Positions 1 through 5,096 of a DNA stretch of 9,647 nucleotides are shown here, piece after piece. Made by a program: the position numbers and the translations under genes. This stretch comes from Bacteroidota bacterium (GTDB taxonomy: Bacteria > Bacteroidota > Bacteroidia > Bacteroidales > PXBB01). The notes beneath the pieces were generated by a model that made no database searches, was not told the origin of the DNA, and saw nothing but the letters and a program-made list of their open reading frames with translations. The stretch is from positions 1 to 9,647 of the forward strand of contig JAKIYU010000080.1 in the NCBI GenBank assembly GCA_022708385.1. The letters run 5' to 3'. Each line of letters begins with the position of its first letter. Position 1 is the first letter of the stretch.

Positions 1-11
1 AATATTGATTT

Positions 12-62
12 AGGGCTCATATCCGCCTGAGGCGGACGTAGGTTCGAGTCCTACCCCCGCTA
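12..62 (+). pseudogene. Initiator tRNA-Met-like 3' portion, rearranged
   Basis: The T arm is intact: GTAGG (38-42), loop TTCGAGT (43-49), CCTAC (50-54). It is followed by an acceptor strand CCCCGCT (55-61) and discriminator A62, with no encoded CCA. GGGCTCATATCC (13-24) looks like an initiator-tRNA anticodon loop with CAT. The expected 3' anticodon stem and variable loop are replaced by a palindrome (22-36), the 27-31/39-43 anticodon stem does not pair, and the bases before it do not resemble a D arm. I read this as a tRNA-derived remnant or dispersed repeat rather than a working tRNA. A real tRNA with an unusual variable arm is less likely. The 5' part is outside the window or absent. Confidence 0.5.
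22..36. repeat. Short palindrome inside the tRNA-like sequence
   Basis: TCCGCC, loop TGA, GGCGGA: a perfect 6-bp stem with a 3-nt loop. It sits where the anticodon stem and variable loop of the tRNA should be. Its GC-rich arms contrast with the AT-rich surroundings and resemble short palindromes dispersed in many Bacteroidota genomes (from memory, not checked). Confidence 0.6.
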
Positions 63-67
63 CAAAG

Positions 68-94
68 AAAAGCCGGCTTAATGCCGGTTTTTTT
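68..94 (+). terminator. Rho-independent terminator after the tRNA-like sequence
   Basis: The left arm AAAAGCCGGC (68-77), loop TTAAT (78-82) and right arm GCCGGTTTTT (83-92) form a ten-pair stem with one G-T pair, and the T run continues to 94. It begins six bases after the tRNA-like 3' end, as expected of a tRNA transcript terminator. Confidence 0.75.
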
Positions 95-147
95 ATTTCG
101 GAGGCTTTGCATGCCAGAGCATGCAAAAAGCTGGAGAAATAAAAAAA
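88..147. repeat. 60-bp imperfect inverted repeat
   Basis: The outer arms TTTTTTTATTTC (88-99) and GAAATAAAAAAA (136-147) are perfect 12-bp complements. The inner arms TTTGCATGC (106-114) and GCATGCAAA (119-127) are perfect 9-bp complements around the loop CAGA. The left outer arm includes the T tract of the preceding terminator. A further small stem-loop, GCAGCC-TTAA-GG(A)CTGC with one bulge, follows at 149-165. No coding potential is seen. It may be a remnant of a small palindromic element. Confidence 0.65.
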
Positions 148-203
148 TGCAGCCTTAAGGACTGCGGCTTTCCCTTGTAAAGCCCACCCACAAAGGTCAA
201 TGA

Positions 204-225
204 GTCCCGACACCAAAGTCGGGAC
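204..225. repeat. Palindrome upstream of the second tRNA 3'-end fragment
   Basis: GTCCCGAC (204-211), loop ACCAAA, GTCGGGAC (218-225): a perfect 8-bp stem. It ends six bases before a 15-bp copy of the tRNA 3' end, paralleling the palindrome that precedes the T arm in the first copy. Confidence 0.65.
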
Positions 226-231
226 GAATAA

Positions 232-246
232 TCCTACCCCCGCTAC
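232..246 (+). repeat. Second copy of the tRNA 3' end (15-bp direct repeat)
   Basis: TCCTACCCCCGCTAC here is identical to positions 49-63, the 3' half of the T arm plus the acceptor strand of the tRNA-like sequence. The two copies are 183 bp apart in the same orientation. The rest of the tRNA is missing here, so this is a fragment. Duplicated tRNA 3' ends are typical footprints of site-specific integration, but the span between the copies is too short to hold an element and encodes no integrase. Confidence 0.7.
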
Positions 247-247
247 T

Positions 248-301
248 AAACAGAGTGAGAGCGAGGAACGAGAATTCCGAGATGTCACTCTCACTCTGTT
301 T
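248..301. repeat. Inverted repeat with 14-bp perfect arms
   Basis: AAACAGAGTGAGAG (248-261) is the exact reverse complement of CTCTCACTCTGTTT (288-301). The 26-bp spacer contains a smaller hairpin, GGAA (265-268) with TTCC (275-278). The spacer and right arm (from 262) recur in diverged form at 1028-1090, so this belongs to a repeat family present at least twice here. Confidence 0.75.
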
Positions 302-321
302 CTCAAGACTCACACTCACAC
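293..321 (+). repeat. 29-bp direct repeat, copy 1
   Basis: Positions 293-321 match 384-412 at 26 of 29 positions, differing at 302, 307 and 319. The common core is ACTCTGTTT, then TCAA, then ACTCACACTCA. It overlaps the right arm of the 248-301 inverted repeat. Confidence 0.7.
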
Positions 322-340
322 TTGCCTGACGGCAGGCAAG
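321..340. repeat. Palindrome between direct-repeat copies
   Basis: CTTGCCTG, loop ACGG, CAGGCAAG: a perfect 8-bp stem with a 4-nt loop, lying directly after direct-repeat copy 1. It differs in sequence from the other palindromes at 22, 106 and 204 but has the same scale and design. Confidence 0.65.
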
Positions 341-383
341 CTCACACTGTATTCATAGGAAAGAGTGCCGAGCTTTCACGTTT

Positions 384-412
384 ACTCTGTTTATCAATAC
401 TCACACTCATAC
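384..412 (+). repeat. 29-bp direct repeat, copy 2
   Basis: This is the partner of 293-321 with three mismatches (positions 393, 398 and 410). The preceding bases from about 362 also loosely resemble the other copies, suggesting a longer and more decayed unit. A third, weaker copy lies at 1028-1090. Confidence 0.7.
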
Positions 413-442
413 GGCCTCAAGGCTTACACAAAGACAGTGTTT

Positions 443-473
443 TTTGGAATAGTCAGAAAAATTTGTAATTTTG
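443..473 (+). promoter_or_regulatory. Bacteroidota-type promoter for the ORF6N gene
   Basis: TTTG (443-446), a 19-bp spacer and TAATTTTG (466-473) match the Bacteroidota -33/-7 consensus (TTTG, 19-21 bp, TAnnTTTG). Transcription would begin near 480, leaving a leader of about 40 nt before the ATG at 523. It is the only site in the window with both elements at correct spacing. Confidence 0.65.
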
Positions 474-522
474 GTTATATTTCCAACCATTTTTCTCTTT
501 AATAAACAAACAGCAAAACACT

Positions 523-1179
523 ATGACAGCAATCATCCGACTTGAAGACCTAGAAAACAGAATAATTGAAATCAGAAATCAAAAGGTTCTTTTAGACAGT
601 GATGTGGCTGAACTTTATGGAGTGGATACCCGCGACATTAATAAATCAGTGAAAAATAACCCTGACAAATTTCCCTCTGATTACATAATTGAATTAACGC
701 CAAATGAATTGAATAATTTGCGATGGAAATTTTCCACCACAAAGTTATCTAAAACGAGAACACTTCCAAAAGCATTTACAGATAAAGGTTTATACATGCT
801 TGCAACTATTCTGAAAGGTTCAAGAGCTATCCAAACAACACTTACAATAATTGAAACCTTTGCAAGAATAAAACAACTTTCACACAATATAAAGGAACTT
901 TCTGAAATGAAGGATGACAAAAATAAGAAAAATCTCATGCGGAAAAGTGGTGAAATCATCGCCGAAATATTAGGGGATGATTTGAATTTAAATGAAACTG
1001 AAACCACCATTCAAACAAGCATGAGTACGAGGAACGAATGTTCCGGAATCTCACTCTCATTTTGTTTATCCAGACTTATACTTACACTCAAGCCCATATT
1101 TTATGCCAGTTTATACATCAATAACAACCGATTACCGCGAGAAACCTTCGGGCATCCCGGATTTACTTGCCCAATCTGA
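523..1179 (+). CDS. ORF6N-domain DNA-binding protein, C-terminus replaced by repeat sequence
   Basis: Residues 1 to about 164 are a typical ORF6N-domain protein. The opening IRLEDLENRIIEIRNQKVLL, then DSDVAELYGV, then FTDKGLYMLATIL are hallmarks of this family, found in phages and in many Bacteroidota chromosomes and presumed to bind DNA. A charged, probably helical segment follows and ends in ETETTIQ. Relatives, as I recall them, end soon after this point with a short basic tail. Here the frame instead runs after Q164 into a copy of the flanking repeat (STRNECSG...) and then into the start of the next gene, overlapping it by 77 bp in another frame. The last roughly 54 residues are therefore unlikely to be native. 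The ATG is chosen because it starts the conserved region and lies about 40 nt below a good promoter. Its cellular role is unknown; it may be a phage-derived remnant. Confidence 0.75.
   Translation: MTAIIRLEDLENRIIEIRNQKVLLDSDVAELYGVDTRDINKSVKNNPDKFPSDYIIELTPNELNNLRWKFSTTKLSKTRTLPKAFTDKGLYMLATILKGSRAIQTTLTIIETFARIKQLSHNIKELSEMKDDKNKKNLMRKSGEIIAEILGDDLNLNETETTIQTSMSTRNECSGISLSFCLSRLILTLKPIFYASLYINNNRLPRETFGHPGFTCPI
1028..1090 (+). repeat. Third copy of the dispersed repeat, inside the ORF6N 3' end
   Basis: CGAGGAACGA (1028-1037) is identical to 262-271. The following TTCCGGAATCTCACTCTCAT, TTTGTTTATC and CAGACTTATACTTACACTCA segments align with small changes to 275-318. Copies at 262-321 and 1028-1090 lie in the same orientation 766 bp apart and bracket the ORF6N gene. 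Confidence 0.6.
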
Positions 1180-1738
1180 TATAAAGGTTAACTTTAGCCA
1201 ACTGAAAGTGGGCGACTATATCGTCAATGACGAAATTGTGCTGGAACGTAAGTCTGCCGCAGACTTTGTACAGTCAGTTATTTCTGGACGTTTGTTTGCA
1301 CAGTGTGCTAACCTCAGGAAAACTTGCATGCGCCCCCTGATACTGATTGAGGGCAATCCCTTTCAAACATCACATAATATTGATAAAAATGCGGTTAAGG
1401 GGGCATTGCTATCGGTGGCTGCAGCTTGGCAAATTCCGCTTTTGTATTCAGAAAACCATGTTGAAAGCGCTTCACTCTTATGTATGCTGTCCGCACAAAC
1501 GGCTAAGAGTGTATCTTTAGTAAATTATAGTGTTTACAAACCTAAAAGATGTAAAAATCATCACTTAAGATTTTTGCAGGGCCTTCCCAAGACAGGTCCT
1601 GTAACAGCATCAAGATTACTCGAAAAATTTGGAAGCATTCAGGCTGTTATCAATGCCGATGTTAAAGCATTACAGGAAGTAAATGGAATTGGTAAAACCA
1701 GCGCCGAAAAAATCAAAGAGTTTCTTTCGGGTAATTAG
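1103..1738 (+). CDS. Standalone ERCC4/XPF-family nuclease with helix-hairpin-helix motifs
   Basis: A 211-residue protein. Residues 1 to about 135 are an ERCC4 nuclease domain: DYREKPSG at 10-17, GD at 37-38, and ERKSAAD at 48-54. Together these make the GDx(n)ERKx3D metal-dependent active site with D38, E48, R49, K50 and D54 all present. Residues 157-211 carry two helix-hairpin-helix motifs (LPKTGPVTASRLLEKFG, 161-177, and VNGIGKTSAEKI, 193-204) that bind DNA without sequence specificity. This matches the C-terminal half of archaeal Hef and eukaryotic XPF/Mus81, without a helicase domain. Such enzymes cut branched DNA such as forks and flaps; that activity is inferred here. The ATG at 1103 leaves nine residues before the conserved aspartate. 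It directly follows the repeat at 1028-1090, and I see no clear promoter of its own, so it may depend on the ORF6N promoter. It converges on the minus-strand operon, 25 bp away. Confidence 0.85.
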   Translation: MPVYTSITTDYREKPSGIPDLLAQSDIKVNFSQLKVGDYIVNDEIVLERKSAADFVQSVISGRLFAQCANLRKTCMRPLILIEGNPFQTSHNIDKNAVKGALLSVAAAWQIPLLYSENHVESASLLCMLSAQTAKSVSLVNYSVYKPKRCKNHHLRFLQGLPKTGPVTASRLLEKFGSIQAVINADVKALQEVNGIGKTSAEKIKEFLSGN

Positions 1739-1763
1739 TTTTCAAATGAGATTACTAAGAATT

Positions 1764-3227
1764 TTACTTCCCTTCGTATAAAAGATTGAGAGTCTTGATA
1801 AGTTTATCAATACTGTCGGGTGTACCCTTTATGATATTGCTTGAACTCTCAACCAAAAACATAACCGGTGTACTCAGCAAAGCATAGTCATTGGCAACTA
1901 ATGAATTCACACCTCCTGGTGCCCGCAAATGATGCCAACTATTTAATTGCTTAATAGTCTGTTCCCATTTTTTAACTTCTGTCTCAGTGTCATCGAGGCT
2001 TACGGCAACAATATCCAATTTCTTTTGGTTTGGGGCTTCATCGTACCATTTTTTTAATATTTTTACCGTTTCCATGCAATGTTCACAATCGGCCGACCAG
2101 AAAAGTAGCAGTTTGTACTTAGCGGTTCCTTTATAATTGTGAAATCTGAAATTTGCACCTTGGACATCCGTAAGACTAAAATCGGGAGCTAACGTGCCTT
2201 CCGTTAACCTGGCCATGCCTTCAAGGCGTTTTTTAATTTGCTGTTTTTTTGAGGTATGGCACTTCGGGTTATCAATATGCTCTTTAAGCATGAGCATCCC
2301 TTTAGTGATATTGAATGACTCATAACCGTTATAAAAGTAATCCACCATCCATCCGTAAACTAAAGGGTGCCCGCTGCTGGACTTCTCTACAGCCCTTTTG
2401 CCAGCCAGTGTGAACAACGAATCGCGTAGCGCTTCTGTTTTTGCGCCACTCCCGTAAAAATTTACGTAGGTATTCATCCATTCTTTAAGAGCTCCTGTTT
2501 TTACAAGTAAACTATCGTTAAAATCAATGCCATCAAAATAATGCGCAATTATACTTTGTAACCTGTCATTTTCATTGCCCTTAAATAATATTTGTGGTAT
2601 ATACTCGAAAACAAATGTATGACTTACAAAAAGGTCTTTATATAGCGAAATCTGCTCTTTAAGCCAGTTGTTATAGGAAACTCTTCTTTTTTCAAATTCA
2701 TCAATTCCTTGCTGATAAAACGAAGAGTTTATGTCGTCATAATTCATAAGAAAACTATAGAGCACCTCCACTTTCCCTTTCTTGAAATTGTTTTCATCTT
2801 TGAATTTCGATAATACAACGTTTTCCTTTTCTCCTTTTTGAAATATTAGGCTGTCAGCATTATTGCAATAGAGTGGGTTCACTTTTATTTCGATGTTTTG
2901 GTTGTTAATAACCAACATCCTTTCTGAGGGGTAAGCATCACTACCTTGATTTTCAATGTTATCGAAACGAAGAACAAATTCTCCGGGAAGTTCTTCGTTG
3001 GGTATTTGAAAAGTAATGGTTTCACCGTTTTTTACAGGCGCTTTTCTTAAAATAGGACTTAAAGCATTATATCCGGTAAGGGGTATTAATGAAATACCCG
3101 TTTCGTAAACACCTCTTACCTCTATTTTTAAATTTACTTTTTGAGCAGTTGTATGTAAATGTAGTATAATACAAAAAAACAATGAAGAAAATACAACCTG
3201 AAACCTTTTATTAATTTCGATTTTCAT
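1764..3227 (-). CDS. Secreted TlpA-like thioredoxin-domain protein
   Basis: I chose the ATG at 3227 (487 residues) because it gives a clean signal peptide: basic start MKIEINKRF, hydrophobic core VVFSSLFFCIILHL, and an AQ cleavage site typical of Bacteroidota near residue 29. An earlier in-frame ATG at 3275 would add 16 residues, lie deeper in rfaE2 and bury the signal. After a beta-rich N-terminal part like those seen before TlpA domains in this phylum, and a long helical middle, residues about 345-487 form a thioredoxin fold: APDFSLTDVQG, FWSADCEHC with redox cysteines C381 and C384, and the cis-proline in STP (P454). It probably acts as a thiol-disulfide reductase outside the inner membrane; its substrate is unknown. 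It overlaps rfaE2 by 17 bp and is the last gene of the five-gene minus-strand block. No strong terminator is visible before the convergent nuclease gene. Confidence 0.8.
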   Translation of the reverse strand: MKIEINKRFQVVFSSLFFCIILHLHTTAQKVNLKIEVRGVYETGISLIPLTGYNALSPILRKAPVKNGETITFQIPNEELPGEFVLRFDNIENQGSDAYPSERMLVINNQNIEIKVNPLYCNNADSLIFQKGEKENVVLSKFKDENNFKKGKVEVLYSFLMNYDDINSSFYQQGIDEFEKRRVSYNNWLKEQISLYKDLFVSHTFVFEYIPQILFKGNENDRLQSIIAHYFDGIDFNDSLLVKTGALKEWMNTYVNFYGSGAKTEALRDSLFTLAGKRAVEKSSSGHPLVYGWMVDYFYNGYESFNITKGMLMLKEHIDNPKCHTSKKQQIKKRLEGMARLTEGTLAPDFSLTDVQGANFRFHNYKGTAKYKLLLFWSADCEHCMETVKILKKWYDEAPNQKKLDIVAVSLDDTETEVKKWEQTIKQLNSWHHLRAPGGVNSLVANDYALLSTPVMFLVESSSNIIKGTPDSIDKLIKTLNLLYEGK

Positions 3228-3720
3228 TGTGAAGTTTAATAATTTTTTTTTCAATATCCGATGTTGAATACCCATTGACCAATTTAATGGTTTTTACCTG
3301 ACCTCCGTATTTTTTTAAAATATCGTAACCCACAACATTTCTTACCTTATAGTCTTTCCCTTTTACAATAATGTCGGGTTTAATAAGGTTGATTAAATTG
3401 TAGGGCGTGTCCTCTTCAAACAATACCACGCCATCAACAAAAGATAAGGCTGCCAGTAAAATAGCCCGGGCATGCTCGTCATTGATGGGCCGTGTTTTTC
3501 CTTTTATTCTTTTAACCGATATATCTGCATTTAGTCCGATAATAAGAATGTCGCCAAGTGCTGAGGCTTTTGCAAGATACTCTATATGTCCGCGGTGCAG
3601 TATATCGAAGCAGCCATTTGAAAAGACAATTTTCTTACCTTCCTTTTTCCATTTGGCTGCTTTTTTTTTTGCAACATTCTGGCTGAAAATTTTTAATCTC
3701 ACATTATTAAAAGTTTTCAT
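3211..3720 (-). CDS. rfaE2: D-glycero-beta-D-manno-heptose 1-phosphate adenylyltransferase
   Basis: A 169-residue nucleotidyltransferase of the cytidylyltransferase-like fold, matching the C-terminal domain of HldE as a standalone protein. The signature SNGCFDILHRGHIEYL (34-49) holds the HxGH motif (42-45) that binds ATP phosphates. IKGKTRPINDEHARA follows, and the closing NGYSTSDI (149-156) is the second conserved nucleotide-binding motif. It joins heptose 1-phosphate to AMP from ATP, giving ADP-heptose for lipopolysaccharide core synthesis in the cytoplasm. The separate kinase half (RfaE1) is not in this window. The start lies three bases after the stop of the upstream membrane protein gene, and the end overlaps the TlpA-like gene, so translational coupling is likely. 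Confusion with other small cytidylyltransferases such as TagD is possible but less likely given the length and motifs. Confidence 0.88.
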   Translation of the reverse strand: MKTFNNVRLKIFSQNVAKKKAAKWKKEGKKIVFSNGCFDILHRGHIEYLAKASALGDILIIGLNADISVKRIKGKTRPINDEHARAILLAALSFVDGVVLFEEDTPYNLINLIKPDIIVKGKDYKVRNVVGYDILKKYGGQVKTIKLVNGYSTSDIEKKIIKLHNENRN

Positions 3721-3723
3721 GTT

Positions 3724-4731
3724 TTACTTTTTTTTATTCTGAAAAAAGAAGTAAGCAAAGGCAACTAGTCCTAAAAGAGTAATAAGCACACCCTGTGAGG
3801 TGTGCGAAATGTAGGCAAAAGAAGTGGATACAGCCTCGTTAATACCATATAACTGGGTAAGTGTAAGTATTACTATATAATGATAGGCGCCAATACCCCC
3901 GGGTACAGGCGCAACAATACCGATACTGCCCATTATAAGCACTGTAAAACCGGCAGCTACTGATAAATGTGATGTGCCTCCCAATGAGAAAAAGCATAAA
4001 TAGGTCATCAGAAAATACATACACCAGATAAAAAGGGTGTGTAATAAAAACAATCCTTTATTTTTGATGAGAGCTATGGCTTTTATCCCTTCCGAAAAAC
4101 CGGCTATGATACGCCTGAACTTAAGATAAAAGGGTTTATTCTTCAGCCGTTTATTGGCCATTTTGTAAAGGATATAAAGGCCTAATACAAAAACAATAAG
4201 GATGATAATTGTAATGATTATCACAGTGTAGCTGCTGAAAAAGTCGATAGGCAGGTGCGAAATAATGTTTTCTGAGAGAAATTCTTTGAGAAATCGAAAT
4301 TGTAGAACAATAACCAAAAAACTTAGCAATAAAAGACAAAAAGTATCGAATATTCTTTCGGCGACAACAGTACCCAGTAAGGTTGTAAAAGGAATACCGC
4401 TTTTTTTATTTAATACGCCGCAACGGCTTACCTCACCAAGCCTTGGTACAAGCATATTGGCAAAATAACCAATCATGACGGCGTAAAATGTGTGGTTTAG
4501 CTTTGTTTTATGTCCCATCGATTCTATAATCATGTTCCATCGTGCAGCCCTTGATATGTGCGATAAAGCGCCCATACACATCGCAAATACTATCCAGAAA
4601 TAATTGGCTGTTTTAAATTGATAAATTAAATCATTGATGTTTTGCTTTTGAGTCACATACCATAACAGCCCCAAACCACATGAGAGGAAAAAAAGATATT
4701 TGAGTACAGAAAAAAATTTATTTTTTTTCAA
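3724..4731 (-). CDS. Integral membrane protein, lysylphosphatidylglycerol synthase TM-domain family (YbhN/UPF0104)
   Basis: A 335-residue polytopic membrane protein with about eight hydrophobic segments, including YLFFLSCGLGLLWYV near the N-terminus and VIIITIIILIVFVLGLYILY in the middle. Conserved points include SHISRAARW (57-65), MLVPRLGEVSR, and APVPGGIGAYH near the C-terminus. It matches the flippase-like TM domain of MprF and YbhN but lacks the MprF aminoacyl-transferase domain, so it does not itself lysinylate lipid. It may move a lipid or lipid-linked substrate; the substrate is unknown. The start is TTG at 4731, overlapping the panD stop as TTGA. A TAG stop lies two codons upstream in frame and the next in-frame ATG would remove the first membrane segment, so TTG is the only reasonable start. 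It lies three bases before rfaE2, which fits an envelope role. Confidence 0.82.
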   Translation of the reverse strand: MKKNKFFSVLKYLFFLSCGLGLLWYVTQKQNINDLIYQFKTANYFWIVFAMCMGALSHISRAARWNMIIESMGHKTKLNHTFYAVMIGYFANMLVPRLGEVSRCGVLNKKSGIPFTTLLGTVVAERIFDTFCLLLLSFLVIVLQFRFLKEFLSENIISHLPIDFFSSYTVIIITIIILIVFVLGLYILYKMANKRLKNKPFYLKFRRIIAGFSEGIKAIALIKNKGLFLLHTLFIWCMYFLMTYLCFFSLGGTSHLSVAAGFTVLIMGSIGIVAPVPGGIGAYHYIVILTLTQLYGINEAVSTSFAYISHTSQGVLITLLGLVAFAYFFFQNKKK

Positions 4732-5081
4732 AAACTAGACAGTTTGTTGTTTTCGTTGGGAAAAACTATCAGAGGCGTGTGTTTTTTAGCTTCTTCAAAG
4801 TCCATCAGGGCGTACGACATAATAATAAGCACATCGCCTTCAACGGCTTTGCGTGCAGCAGGGCCATTCATGCTTATGATGCCTGTCCCTCTTTCTGCCT
4901 TAATAACATAAGTTTCGACACGCTCGCCATTATTGAGATTTACAACGTGAACCTTTTCGTTTTCGATAAGGTTTACGGCATCCATCAGGTCTTCATCTAT
5001 ACCAATGCTGCCAATGTAGTGCAGGTTGGCTTGGGTAACCCTGACTTTGTGAATTTTCGATTTTAATACTTGTATTTGCAT
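4728..5081 (-). CDS. panD: Aspartate 1-decarboxylase (proenzyme)
   Basis: A 117-residue proenzyme that converts L-aspartate to beta-alanine for pantothenate synthesis in the cytoplasm. It cleaves itself at G24-S25 (YIGSIGID), turning S25 into the catalytic pyruvoyl group. R54, T57 and Y58 (GERVETYVI) and the GTGIISMNGPAARK segment (about 66-79) complete the active site seen in the family. Length and start agree with known PanD proteins. It begins 15 bp after the panC stop and ends overlapping the TTG start of the next gene, so it is almost certainly cotranscribed with panC, whose product uses the beta-alanine made here. Confidence 0.95.
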   Translation of the reverse strand: MQIQVLKSKIHKVRVTQANLHYIGSIGIDEDLMDAVNLIENEKVHVVNLNNGERVETYVIKAERGTGIISMNGPAARKAVEGDVLIIMSYALMDFEEAKKHTPLIVFPNENNKLSSF

Positions 5082-5096
5082 GATGATGCAAAATTA

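Larger units (their letters stand above)
63..522. other. Gene-free repeat-rich region
   Basis: No credible protein gene is seen on either strand. The one longish open frame here (minus strand, 306-10) is the antisense reading of the tRNA-like sequence and contains VAGVGLEPT, a well-known over-prediction artefact from tRNA DNA. The stretch holds the terminator, the palindromes, the second tRNA 3'-end fragment and direct repeats listed separately. From about 430 to 522 it becomes a plain AT-rich promoter and leader region. Confidence 0.7.

Noticed and set aside
49..246. Integrated element bounded by attL and attR
   Set aside because: The segment between the tRNA 3'-end copies is only about 170 bp and encodes no integrase or cargo.
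10..306. Minus-strand open frame of 98 residues containing VAGVGLEPT
   Set aside because: It is the antisense of the tRNA-like sequence and repeats, a common false prediction in Bacteroidota; composition is not protein-like across its length.
248..412. CRISPR array from the repeated units
   Set aside because: Only two or three diverged copies with uneven spacing and no cas genes; the repeats fit a dispersed element better.
681..1010. Minus-strand open frame opposite the ORF6N gene
   Set aside because: It is a shadow of a recognisable plus-strand gene and has no motif of its own.
1731..1765. Possible shared terminator between the nuclease and TlpA-like genes
   Set aside because: Only 5-bp imperfect pairings (GTAAT/ATTAC, TTAGT/ACTAA) and no adequate T tract are seen.
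3228..3275. Longer N-terminus (16 more residues) for the TlpA-like protein
   Set aside because: It would lie wholly within rfaE2 and put a hydrophilic, lysine-rich extension before a clear signal peptide.
5089..5096. TAATTTTG on the minus strand between panC and panD, as a promoter for panD
   Set aside because: It lies only about 8 bases before the panD ATG, so a transcript would start at or beyond the start codon; likely chance in AT-rich DNA.
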